Shown piece by piece: positions 6,094 through 12,604 of a stretch of 12,604 bases of DNA (its first letter is position 1; the number at the start of each line of letters is the position of its first letter). The DNA is taken from assembly GCA_030836665.1 (NCBI GenBank), contig JAUPLX010000077.1:1-12604 (forward strand), in the 5' to 3' direction. Below the pieces are notes generated by a model. It searched no databases. It was not told where the DNA came from and saw only the letters and a program-made list of their open reading frames with translations. Source of the DNA: Patescibacteria group bacterium (GTDB taxonomy: Bacteria; Patescibacteriota; Gracilibacteria; BD1-5; UBA2023). A program made the position numbers and the translations under genes.

Positions 6094-7899
6094 TCAAGGC
6101 GATTCGGTAAGAATTTCGTCGCAAAAGAATCCGTTCTTCTGCGCATCCACCAATTCCCGGTAAGAAGCGCTTTTTTCGTAGAGTTCCGCATGGGTTCCGA
6201 AGCTCCCTATGCGACCGGAATCGATGACGAAAATACGGTCCGAAGACACGACGGTGGAAAGCCTGTGGGCGATAACGAGGGAAGTCCGCCCCTTCATAAG
6301 GGCGTCGAAGGCTTTCTGTATCCGGGATTCCGTACGGGAATCGAGCGCGGAGGTCGCTTCGTCCAATACGAGGATTTCCGGGTCCGAAAGGATGGCGCGC
6401 GCGATGGAGACGCGCTGTTTTTCCCCGCCGGAAAGCTTGAGCCCGCGCTCCCCCACTACCGTATCGAACCCGTCCGGAAGGGACTCGATGAAATCGAGGA
6501 TTTCAGCCTCCTTGCAAGCCTTTTCGATTTCTTGCATCGTAATTCCGTCCCGGACGTATTCGAGATTCGCGCGGAGCGTGTCGTTAAAGAGGGTCGTATC
6601 TTGGAAAACGGCGGCGAACTTGGCACGGTAGGTCGAAAGCGAGAAATCGCGGATATCCGTCCCGTCGACCGTAACGGACCCCTCGGAGGGATCGTAGAAA
6701 CGGAGGAGGAGGTTCGCGATGGTGGATTTTCCGGAACCGGTATGCCCCACGAGCGCCACGCGGGCGCCCTTGGGAATTTCGAGCGTCACGTTTTCCAGGA
6801 CGGAACGGTCGTTTCCGGGATACCGGAACGAGACGTTTTCGAAAGAAACCTTCTTGCGGATTCCGGGAAAAACGGCTTTTCCGTCGTCGATTTCCTTTTG
6901 GGCGGAAACGAGATCTTCGGCCTTACGGCAATCGGCGAGCTTCGAGAGGATTTCGCGCAATGCCGATTCGATGGCCTGGAGCGGCCCGTAGAACCGTCCG
7001 GAAAGGGCGACGAAGAGGAAGAGTTCGCCCACCGAAAGCTTGCCGTGGAGGACGTAGTAGGTTCCGACGAGCATGACGGCGATCTTCACGACGAATTCGA
7101 GGAATTCACGACCGGATTCGAGTACTCCCCAGAAAAAATTGATCCGGTATTGGCGGTCGATGGCGGCACGGTTCAGGGTATTGATCCGGTTTTCTTCGGG
7201 CGTTTCCCGTACGAAGAGGCGGATTACCCGAACGTTCTGGAGCGCGTCGGAAAGTCTGCCGCTCGCGCGGTCCCAATAGTCGTTCGCAATGATTTGTTCC
7301 TTGTGCGTGCGTTTCCCTACGGTGACGGATACGAGGGCAAGCAGCGGAATGAATGCGAGAACTACGAGCATCATCCGGTAATCGACGTAGAGCCCGAGCG
7401 AGAGGAACCCGAGAAAAACGGCGGACTGCGGCAGTACCGTAACGAAGAATTTTTCGAAAATATGGAATTCGGCATTCGGACCCCGTTCCGAAATCCGAAC
7501 TTTTTCCCCTACGTCCACGGAAACGTGGTAATCGTAGGGCATGAGGAAAAAAGCGTGGAGCACCCGCCTTACGGAAGCTCCCCAAGCGAGATTCCCGAGA
7601 CTCCAGATCCGGTGCCGGTACGAAAGCGCGGCGAAAATGGACGCGAGGGTGAGGCCTCCCCAAAGAAGCGCGTACTTGGCGAAGAGCGGAACCGAATCGG
7701 AAGCGGGAATATTGCCGGAAAGCACCGCCTCGACGACGTCGATGAAGAGCTTGTAGAAATACGGTTCGCTCACGTTGAAAGCCACGTAGAGAACCAAGAG
7801 GAACGCGAGTACCGGAAGGCTTCGCGGGAGGGATTCCTGTCGCCGGATAACGGAAAGGAAGAGGCGGAAATTGGATGCGGGAAGGTTTTCGTTCGTCAT
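6094..7899 (-). CDS. ABC exporter half-transporter (MsbA/LmrA type)
   Basis: 601 residues with a fused transmembrane domain and ATPase, expected to act as a homodimer exporting a lipid, peptide or drug. About six membrane helices occupy residues 1-330, with an ABC-exporter coupling region at VRVIRLFVRE. The ATPase has Walker A GHTGSGKST (385-393), Q-loop glutamine 433, signature LSGGEKQ (489-495), Walker B ILVLD with catalytic E514, D-loop SALD and H-loop H545, so it should be active. ATG at 7899 fits the family N-terminus; upstream codons belong to the repeat element. Substrate cannot be deduced. It is the only gene here ending in TGA, followed by AAA and then TAG at 6088-6090. If UGA is read as an amino acid, the protein gains two residues. 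Confidence 0.92.
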   Translation of the reverse strand: MTNENLPASNFRLFLSVIRRQESLPRSLPVLAFLLVLYVAFNVSEPYFYKLFIDVVEAVLSGNIPASDSVPLFAKYALLWGGLTLASIFAALSYRHRIWSLGNLAWGASVRRVLHAFFLMPYDYHVSVDVGEKVRISERGPNAEFHIFEKFFVTVLPQSAVFLGFLSLGLYVDYRMMLVVLAFIPLLALVSVTVGKRTHKEQIIANDYWDRASGRLSDALQNVRVIRLFVRETPEENRINTLNRAAIDRQYRINFFWGVLESGREFLEFVVKIAVMLVGTYYVLHGKLSVGELFLFVALSGRFYGPLQAIESALREILSKLADCRKAEDLVSAQKEIDDGKAVFPGIRKKVSFENVSFRYPGNDRSVLENVTLEIPKGARVALVGHTGSGKSTIANLLLRFYDPSEGSVTVDGTDIRDFSLSTYRAKFAAVFQDTTLFNDTLRANLEYVRDGITMQEIEKACKEAEILDFIESLPDGFDTVVGERGLKLSGGEKQRVSIARAILSDPEILVLDEATSALDSRTESRIQKAFDALMKGRTSLVIAHRLSTVVSSDRIFVIDSGRIGSFGTHAELYEKSASYRELVDAQKNGFFCDEILTESP

Positions 7900-7923
7900 T
7901 TTCGAAAAATGGTTGGGGGTGTT

Positions 7924-8231
7924 CGGAATTCGGGACTCCGTTCTCGTAATGCCTATGGGACGTGGCGGGGTCGTGAGCGTAAGCAAACAATCCGCAGGAC
8001 GGAACGGGACCGTCGCACGCAAACGTCCTCGACCGGCGCAAGCGAATTGGTTTTTATGAAATGCTTGCGCCGGTCTGCGGATTGTTTGCTAGTGCTGACG
8101 GTCGCCGATTCCGTCCGAGGACAAGGTGAATTCCCGCGAAGCGGGAAGAGAAGGTCCCCTGGGGGGCGTTTGCACGCCGCGACCCCGCCACGTCCTGCGG
8201 ATATTCGCAAACGACGGAGTCCCGAATTCCG
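7924..8231. repeat. Inverted repeat framing element copy B
   Basis: Positions 7924-7941 and 8214-8231 are perfect 18-bp reverse complements. After an unpaired stretch of 16 and 18 bases, 7958-7973 pairs perfectly with 8180-8195 (16 bp). The left arm lies 25 bp upstream of the ABC exporter start and the right arm just after the rlmN stop. The arm sequence differs from that at copy A apart from the few bases adjoining the core. Confidence 0.88.
7977..8177 (-). repeat. Structured intergenic element, copy B (possible ncRNA)
   Basis: Reverse-complement copy of 2331-2531. The stem pairs, in plus-strand coordinates, are 8109-8116 with 7997-8004, 8097-8103 with 8008-8014, and 8063-8075 with 8031-8043, the last a perfect 13-bp stem. 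The small hairpin is at 8131-8147. The first 73 bases of the element (8105-8177) are identical to copy A, while the apical loop shares only 7 of 17 bases. This copy is in the same sense as rlmN and the ABC exporter between which it sits, unlike copy A, so orientation to genes is not fixed. Confidence 0.75.
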
Positions 8232-8237
8232 GAAGGA

Positions 8238-9341
8238 TTACTCCGCTTTTTTCGAAAATGCCGACGAAATGCTCTTTCCGGATTCGGTAGCGAGGCTTTC
8301 GCCCTTCTCTTTCATCGCGAGCTGCCCGCAGGCGGCGTCGATATCGTCGCCCATGGTATGCCGGACGGTCGAAGGAACGTCGGCCTTTTCGAGGGCGTCT
8401 TGGAATTTTTTAATGAGGAGCTTCGAGGTCGGGAGCATGCCGTTCCCCATGATTCCTTCTCCCGGATTGTACGGAATGAAGTTCACGTGCGCGAGCCGTC
8501 CCCGAAGGAGTTCCGCGAGTTCGGGAGCGAAACGCGGATGGTCGGTGACTCCGGAAATCATGATGTATTCGTAAAAGACGCGCTTATTGGTTTTTTCGAC
8601 GTAACGGTCGAGCGCGGCCATAAGATCGGAGAGCGGGTAGGTGTTTTCTACCGGCATGATCGATTTGCGGGTTTCGTCGTTCGGAGCATGGAGGGATATC
8701 GCGAGGGAGGTCTGCGGAAAATCTACGGCGAAGCGGTCGATTCCGGGAACGATTCCGCAAGTCGACACCGTGACGCGGCGGTTCGAAATGTCGTATTTCT
8801 TCTGATTGCAGAGAACGTCGATGGCCGTCTTGAGGTTTTCGTAGTTAAGAAACGGTTCCCCCATTCCCATGAAAACGACGTTGCGGATCTTGCGATCTTC
8901 CTTCGCGAGGCGTTTCGCGACGAAATCGAACTGCTCGAGAATCTCCGCGAAGGTCAGGTTCCGAAAGAGCCCGAGTTTCCCCGTGGCGCAAAAACTGCAG
9001 CCCATGGGGCAACCCGCCTGACACGATACGCAGAGCGTGTTCCGTCCGGAAAGATGCCGCATGATGACGGATTCGATCAGCTTGCCGTCGTGCGTTTCGA
9101 AGAGGAATTTCGTCGTTTGCCCATTGTCGGAGGTCTCCTCGCTGCGCAATTTGAGCGTGAAGAAGAATACTTCCGGCTTCAGTTTTTCGCGGAGTTCCTT
9201 GGAGATGGTCGTAATCGAGTCGATGTCGGGGACGGCGTCCTTGTAGACCGCCTGTGATATTTGGGCATATCGAAAAGGCTTCTCCCCAAGTTCGGAGAGA
9301 AGCGCTTTGATCGCGGACTCGTCGTGTACGGATACGGCCAT
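8238..9341 (-). CDS. rlmN: Dual-specificity 23S rRNA/tRNA adenine-C2 methyltransferase RlmN
   Basis: 367 residues, normal length. A radical-SAM enzyme that methylates C2 of A2503 in 23S rRNA and, in E. coli, A37 of some tRNAs. The 4Fe-4S motif is C111-x3-C115-x2-C118 in CQAGCPMGCSFCATG. The two mechanism cysteines are present: C104 in TLCVSCQAG and the methyl-carrying C338 in GDDIDAACGQLA. GMGEP near 158 helps bind SAM, and HVNFIPYNP near 285-293 is the expected late strand. An N-terminal helical domain (about 1-80) fits RNA binding. The last 25 or so residues form a Ser/Lys-rich tail past the usual end. The start shares one base with the DUF212 stop (TAATG), indicating translational coupling; it is the last gene of the secE-led cluster. 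Confidence 0.96.
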   Translation of the reverse strand: MAVSVHDESAIKALLSELGEKPFRYAQISQAVYKDAVPDIDSITTISKELREKLKPEVFFFTLKLRSEETSDNGQTTKFLFETHDGKLIESVIMRHLSGRNTLCVSCQAGCPMGCSFCATGKLGLFRNLTFAEILEQFDFVAKRLAKEDRKIRNVVFMGMGEPFLNYENLKTAIDVLCNQKKYDISNRRVTVSTCGIVPGIDRFAVDFPQTSLAISLHAPNDETRKSIMPVENTYPLSDLMAALDRYVEKTNKRVFYEYIMISGVTDHPRFAPELAELLRGRLAHVNFIPYNPGEGIMGNGMLPTSKLLIKKFQDALEKADVPSTVRHTMGDDIDAACGQLAMKEKGESLATESGKSISSAFSKKAE

Positions 9342-9766
9342 TAGAAACTCATGAAGATGACGGCGGTGAGGATTCCGACGACGCTTCCGACGAAGGCTTC
9401 CTCCGGAAGGTGTCCGATGGATTCGTTGAACGTGTATTCAGTGCTCTGTTCCTTGCTGCACCGAAGGTTGTTAAGCGCCCGGGCATGGAGCCCCGCTTCG
9501 AACCGGACGTTGATCGCGTCGTAGATGATGATGGTCGAAAAGACCAGACAGGTGATGAACAGATCGGAAAACACGCCGTACTTGATACCGATGGCGGTCG
9601 TAAGGCTCGTTACGAGTGCCGAGTGAACCGAAGGCATACCCCCCGATCCGAGAGCGCTCGAAACGGAAAATTTCCCCTTGTACGCGAAATATACGCCCTT
9701 AATCAGAACGGCCATGATCCAAGAGAGGATCGGGATGAGAAAGAGGTTTTCGCGAAAGAAGGACAT
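9341..9766 (-). CDS. Divergent PAP2 family (DUF212, YuiD-like) membrane protein
   Basis: 141 residues with about four membrane helices. The family signature is clear: GGMPSVHSA (42-50), the IYDAINVRFEAGLHARALN block (81-99) and the C-terminal NESIGHLPEEAFVGSVVG (114-131). The family is distantly related to acid phosphatases and vanadium haloperoxidases and is thought to be a membrane phosphatase; its substrate is not settled. The His/Asp/Glu residues are in their usual places, so activity is plausible. It starts seven bases after greA and overlaps rlmN by one base. Confidence 0.9.
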   Translation of the reverse strand: MSFFRENLFLIPILSWIMAVLIKGVYFAYKGKFSVSSALGSGGMPSVHSALVTSLTTAIGIKYGVFSDLFITCLVFSTIIIYDAINVRFEAGLHARALNNLRCSKEQSTEYTFNESIGHLPEEAFVGSVVGILTAVIFMSF

Positions 9767-9773
9767 AGCGGGA

Positions 9774-10247
9774 TTATCTGAGTTCGACGATTTCGAAACT
9801 GAACGCCCCTCCGAGCGATTTGCCTACGGCGGTTTCGCCGAGAACCTTTCCGATGAGGGCGGAACCGATCGGGGATTCGTTGGAAATTTTTCCTTCGAAG
9901 ATGTCCGTTTCGGTCGGTCCGACGATCTTGTAGGTTTCCTTTTCGCCATCGGCGTTCTTCACTACGACGGTACTTCCGATCGCTACGACGTCGCGCTTTT
10001 TGGCGGCCTTTTTCGAATCGACGAGTTCGTAGTTCTTGAGGATGTCTTCGAGCTCGATGATGCGGAGTTCCACCTGCGCCTGTTCGTTGCGGGCGTCTTC
10101 GTATTCGGAGTTTTCCGAAAGGTCACCGAACGAGATGGCTTCTTTGAGTTTTTCGGCGATTTCGATACGGCGAACCTCCTTGAGGTTGGCGAGTTCGGCT
10201 TGGATATCGGCGAGTCCTTCGGCGGTAAGGAGGGTCTTCTTAGACAT
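9774..10247 (-). CDS. greA: Transcription elongation factor GreA
   Basis: 157 residues, standard length. GreA enters the RNA polymerase secondary channel and stimulates cleavage of backtracked RNA. The N-terminal antiparallel coiled coil (about 1-77) carries the acidic tip GDLSENSEYEDARNEQ with D42 and E45 matching the catalytic-tip acids of E. coli GreA. The C-terminal FKBP-like domain (about 80-157) shows VAIGSTVVV, YKIVGPTETD, ISNESPIGSALIGK and a final FEIVEL strand. It sits 12 bases after the unknown gene in a tight cluster with nusG, linking two elongation factors. No Shine-Dalgarno sequence before ATG. Confidence 0.97.
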   Translation of the reverse strand: MSKKTLLTAEGLADIQAELANLKEVRRIEIAEKLKEAISFGDLSENSEYEDARNEQAQVELRIIELEDILKNYELVDSKKAAKKRDVVAIGSTVVVKNADGEKETYKIVGPTETDIFEGKISNESPIGSALIGKVLGETAVGKSLGGAFSFEIVELR

Positions 10248-10259
10248 GGAAATCGGCGG

Positions 10260-11018
10260 TTATTGCTGTAATAGGAACTTCTTGAACTTCGGATACGCGG
10301 CTTTCGGGACTTCGATTCCGACGGCGCGCCCTTCGAGTTCGGTTACGAAACGTACGGTCGTGTCTTTCTTGTTCGTCGGATTCAAAAAGAAGGTCGAGGA
10401 GAAGAAGGTATCGGTTTCGTGAATGCCGTATACGGGCGAGACGAGCTTAAGATTCGTCAGCATTACGCCATAACTTTCCGAAAACGCATAGAATTTGGCT
10501 TTCGTTTTTTCGTCGGCGTACGTGGAATACTCGATGCTACGGAAAATATGTATATCGAAAATCCCCTTGTTTTCAATCTTTTTCGGGAATACGTCCGGCA
10601 TGAGCCGGGCGAGAAGCACTCCGGGGAGCGGATACGGCTCTTCGGGCTCTTGAGCGGGTTTCATCGCCAGACTGGGGGACGGCACGGGTTTCGTCCCGGT
10701 TCCGGTGACCGCGCCGGAGGCGGTAGGAGCAACCGGAACGGTGATTCCGCCCGATCCTGCCGTAGCCACGAGAGCGTCGATTCCCGCAGCCATGCGGTCG
10801 ATGGAAGTCGCGAGTTCGACGTCGCCCGGACGGGACAAGGCCGAAGCGGGAACCTTTTCGTCCGAAGGAACAGCGGCTTCGTTATGAGAAAACTCCGGGA
10901 ACGCCTTCGCGCGAAGGTCCCGGAGAGCATTCTTATACGGCGGATGGAACGCCGTCGCGAGGGCTCCGATAGTGGAGACCGCCGCGAGGGAAAGAAGGAA
11001 TATGGATACCGCCCGCAT
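10260..11018 (-). CDS. Exported protein of unknown function between nusG and greA
   Basis: 252 residues, family not recognised. The N-terminus is a signal peptide or anchor (about 5-23, hydrophobic after MRAVS). Residues about 85-130 form a Gly/Pro/Thr/Val-rich linker typical of an extended wall-spanning region. The C-terminal 120 residues look folded, with alternating strands such as FDIHIFRSIEYSTY, KAKFYAFSESYGVMLTNLKLV, STFFLNP and TVRFVTELEGRAVGIEVP. There are no cysteines or evident catalytic motifs. Gaps of 11-12 bases on both sides place it firmly in the secE-nusG-greA cluster, so it is expressed with housekeeping genes. A surface or envelope role is inferred from topology only. Confidence 0.7.
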   Translation of the reverse strand: MRAVSIFLLSLAAVSTIGALATAFHPPYKNALRDLRAKAFPEFSHNEAAVPSDEKVPASALSRPGDVELATSIDRMAAGIDALVATAGSGGITVPVAPTASGAVTGTGTKPVPSPSLAMKPAQEPEEPYPLPGVLLARLMPDVFPKKIENKGIFDIHIFRSIEYSTYADEKTKAKFYAFSESYGVMLTNLKLVSPVYGIHETDTFFSSTFFLNPTNKKDTTVRFVTELEGRAVGIEVPKAAYPKFKKFLLQQ

Positions 11019-11029
11019 GGGAGAAACGG

Positions 11030-11581
11030 TTATTTCTTCGCCTTGACGCTTCCGAAATCGAGTTCCACGGGGGTGTCGCGGCCAAGGAGGTTGACGTTGA
11101 CCTTCAGCATCCCCTTGCTCTCGTTGATTTCGGTAACGGTGGCTTCGCTGCCTTCGAAAGGAGGAGCGAGAAGTACGACGTTGTCGCCGACGCGGATCGA
11201 AGTGGTGTATTCTTCGCTGCGTTCGGTAAGTACGCCCTTAAGCTGTTCGAGTTCTTCGCCGCGTACCGGTACCGGAACGGTTCCGGCTCCGAGGAATCCG
11301 GTAACGTTGGGAGTATTGCGGACGATGTACCAGGATTCGTTGGTGACGACCATCTTTACGAGGATGTACCCCGGGAAGATGTTTTTCTTTTTCTTCACTT
11401 TCACTCCTCCGGCACGGATGGAGATGGCGTCGTGCGTGGGAACGAAGACGTCGAGGATGAATTTTTCGAGTCCGAACGCTTCGCGGCGCTGCATGAGCGA
11501 TTGGCGGACGTTTTCTTCGGTTCCGGAGATGACGCGGATGACGTACCACTCTCCGCCTTCATTAGTCAGGGAATCGAACAT
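11030..11581 (-). CDS. nusG: Transcription termination/antitermination factor NusG
   Basis: 183 residues. NusG binds the RNA polymerase clamp, raises processivity and links to Rho or ribosomal S10. The NGN domain (about 11-117) shows EWYVIRVISGTEENVRQSL and the diagnostic FPGYILVKM (69-77), followed by WYIVRNTPNVTGFLG. The C-terminal KOW domain (about 128-183) shows VGDNVVLLAPPFEGSEATVTEI. It lies 24 bases after secE, the classic pairing, but the ribosomal genes rplK and rplA that often follow are absent. The bases before the ATG are pyrimidine-rich, with no Shine-Dalgarno sequence. Confidence 0.97.
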   Translation of the reverse strand: MFDSLTNEGGEWYVIRVISGTEENVRQSLMQRREAFGLEKFILDVFVPTHDAISIRAGGVKVKKKKNIFPGYILVKMVVTNESWYIVRNTPNVTGFLGAGTVPVPVRGEELEQLKGVLTERSEEYTTSIRVGDNVVLLAPPFEGSEATVTEINESKGMLKVNVNLLGRDTPVELDFGSVKAKK

Positions 11582-11605
11582 GGGGAGGAAAAAAAGGATT
11601 TTCGA

Positions 11606-11893
11606 TTATTTCGCGGCGCCGGTAGCTGCCAATTCGGTCTGAAGGGCCTTAAGATCGATGTCCGGAACGGCCTGCGTCGCCGGGGAAGCCGGAAGCGAAG
11701 CCGCGGTAGTCGGGCGGATGGCCGAACGGGCGCTGAAAAGCGAGGTCGAGAAAACCGTTCCGATAATGAAGAGGAAAACGGTAAAAACGGTGATCGTGGA
11801 GAGGACGATAGTGAAATACCGTACGGTTTCTTTTCTAGTCGGCCAAACGACGTGGTCGAACTCTTTTACGGACTCTCGGAAAAAACGGAGCAT
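11606..11893 (-). CDS. secE: Preprotein translocase subunit SecE
   Basis: 95 residues, single-helix form of SecE, which clamps SecY in the SecYEG channel. The conserved amphipathic segment with VVWPTRKET (15-23) precedes one membrane helix (about 27-49). Minimal bacterial SecE proteins end soon after this helix; here about 45 further residues rich in Ala, Pro, Ser and Thr, ending in a short possible helix (DLKALQTELAAT), extend outside. First gene after a good promoter and immediately followed by nusG. Confidence 0.93.
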   Translation of the reverse strand: MLRFFRESVKEFDHVVWPTRKETVRYFTIVLSTITVFTVFLFIIGTVFSTSLFSARSAIRPTTAASLPASPATQAVPDIDLKALQTELAATGAAK

Positions 11894-11926
11894 TGTGGAA
11901 AAGGGTATTCTTTAGGAGCGCGCCCG

Positions 11927-11954
11927 ATTATAGGGGAAAAACGTGGGGAGTCAA
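11927..11954 (-). promoter_or_regulatory. Sigma-70-type promoter of the secE-nusG cluster
   Basis: On the minus strand TTGACT (11949-11954) and a consensus TATAAT (11927-11932) are 16 bp apart, preceded by a T-run. The predicted start near 11920 gives a leader of about 27 bases to the secE ATG. It is the strongest promoter match in the window and could drive the cluster down to rlmN, since gaps between the genes are at most 24 bases. Confidence 0.8.
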
Positions 11955-12003
11955 AAAAAACCGGAACGCTCGCGAAAAGCCGGGAACTCTGCGCAATACC
12001 GTA

Positions 12004-12033
12004 TTGACAACGGATTTATGGCAGGTAAAAAAT
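12004..12033 (+). promoter_or_regulatory. Candidate divergent promoter for the cysteine-cluster gene
   Basis: A consensus TTGACA (12004-12009) is followed, after 18 bp, by AAAAAT (12028-12033), a weak -10. A start here would fall at or next to the ATG at 12038, implying a leaderless or nearly leaderless mRNA. It is back to back with the secE promoter, with about 50 bp between the two -35 boxes. Confidence 0.35.
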
Positions 12034-12037
12034 ATGC

Positions 12038-12604
12038 ATGGACCTCCGAGATGACCACGCACAGAAAATCGACCGACTCGATTTTTCCAACCGTTGCGAA
12101 GAATGCGCGGGATTTTGCTGCGTGGCGCTGGAAATTCCGGAGAATTCCGCCGGAACGCTCGTAAAAACGGCGAATGCGGTGTGCGAATACCTCGACCTCG
12201 ACGCTTCGTGAATCGGGCATGCCTGTTCGGTCTACCATTCGCGGCGTCAAAAGGGTTTCGAGACCTGCCTCCGTTACCGGTGTTACGGCGCTGGGCCGAC
12301 GATTACCCGGATAGCGGAAGAGCGGGATTGGATATTTCCGGACGCGACGTTCCATCAGGAATCGGTCGACCTCTACGACCTCTGTTTCCGATTGGCGAAA
12401 TATCTCCAAACCGTCGAAGAGACCGACGCCGCGGCGCTCTTTTCCTTCCGAAAGAAACCGCAAGACGGGTTCACCCGAGCCTGCGAACGCATATATCGGA
12501 AACTCCTCTCCGAAGGAATCCTCACGGACGAAGCCGGAAACGTTTCCGACGTCGGCACGGTACGGAACTGGTTCATAGAAAACATCCGCGGAAAGGGGCC
12601 GGGA
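12038..12604 (+). CDS. Cysteine-cluster protein (YkgJ-like), partial, with in-frame UGA
   Basis: 189 codons run to the window edge, interrupted only by TGA at codon 58 (12209-12211). The first part has a CxxCxxxCC cluster (C20, C23, C27, C28) in RCEECAGFCCVALEIP, then C49. After the TGA the same frame gives C63 in HACSVYHSR, C77 and C82 in GFETCLRYRCYGAGP. This order resembles YkgJ-type metal-cluster proteins and the cysteine-rich N-terminal region of some pentapeptide-repeat proteins, in which the final cysteines lie beyond the point where TGA falls here. So the frame is coding on both sides. Either UGA is sense (glycine would suit this loop between D-x-S and the C-S-V-Y strand), or the gene carries a nonsense mutation or base error. 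ATG at 12038 is the only start after an upstream in-frame TAA at 12026. Function unknown. Confidence 0.7.

Noticed and set aside
5995..8574. Plus-strand open frame of 859 codons
   Set aside because: It passes antisense through the TPR gene, the ABC exporter with all its motifs, the repeat element and part of rlmN. No single gene could make sense of that; it reflects few TTA, CTA or TCA codons in the real genes.
11949..11995. Possible terminator (CCGG dyad followed by eight T on the minus strand)
   Set aside because: The stem would be only 4 bp with a long loop, and the T-run leads directly into the secE -35 box. It is better read as an upstream T-rich promoter part.
12018..12164. Small plus-strand frame starting at ATG 12018
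   Set aside because: It overlaps the cysteine-cluster gene in another frame and shows no domain, whereas the overlapping frame carries the conserved cysteines on both sides of the TGA.
12209..12211. Selenocysteine as the meaning of the in-frame TGA
   Set aside because: The position is a loop, not one of the conserved cysteine positions, and I saw no convincing bacterial SECIS hairpin just after it. Glycine recoding or a mutation explains it better.
1..12604. tRNA genes, rRNA, CRISPR arrays, transposase or recombinase genes
   Set aside because: I looked for cloverleaf ends, regularly spaced direct repeats and enzyme motifs and saw none. The tRNA gene often found beside secE is not in this window.

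Overview
The window is a moderately GC-rich bacterial chromosome segment with twelve recognisable protein genes. Eleven are on the minus strand and one, cut by the right edge, is on the plus strand. Several features suggest a Patescibacteria/CPR bacterium, possibly near the Gracilibacteria-Peregrinibacteria branch. A bitopic baseplate-J-like membrane protein overlaps an FtsA-like ATPase gene. No convincing Shine-Dalgarno sequence precedes any start. Of twelve genes, nine end in TAA and two in TAG; the only TGA end is followed two codons later by TAG. The right-edge gene carries an in-frame TGA. Together these fit a code in which UGA is a sense codon (glycine in Gracilibacteria and Absconditabacteria), but the window alone does not prove it. 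The taxonomic placement is inference.

Layout from left to right: (1) 1-153, the edge of a repeat and a terminator. (2) 154-2268, a membrane-anchored DsbA-like thiol oxidoreductase and tsaD; tsaD carries an in-frame palindromic insert. (3) 2259-2607, an intergenic repeat element (copy A) inside a long inverted repeat. (4) 2613-6041, baseplate-J-like protein, FtsA-like ATPase and a TPR protein. (5) 6094-7899, an MsbA-type ABC exporter half-transporter. (6) 7924-8231, copy B of the same element in opposite orientation, inside a different inverted repeat. (7) 8238-11893, a compact cluster read as secE-nusG-unknown-greA-DUF212-rlmN, with a clear promoter upstream of secE. (8) 12038-12604, a divergent cysteine-cluster protein.

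The secE-to-rlmN cluster joins protein export (SecE), transcription elongation (NusG, GreA) and ribosome modification (RlmN), so it is a housekeeping operon. The TPR/FtsA-like/baseplate-J-like group looks like a cytoplasmic ATPase coupled to a single-pass envelope protein.

The most unusual signal is the roughly 200 bp intergenic element present twice (2331-2531 and 7977-8177, opposite strands), with a fragment at the left edge. Its predicted long hairpin shows two compensatory double substitutions and two wobble-compatible changes between copies, while internal loops are conserved and the apical loop has diverged. This is the pattern of a structured RNA or hairpin-borne mobile element. Each copy is framed by inverted arms that match each other within a locus but differ between loci. 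No tRNA, rRNA, CRISPR array or transposase was seen.
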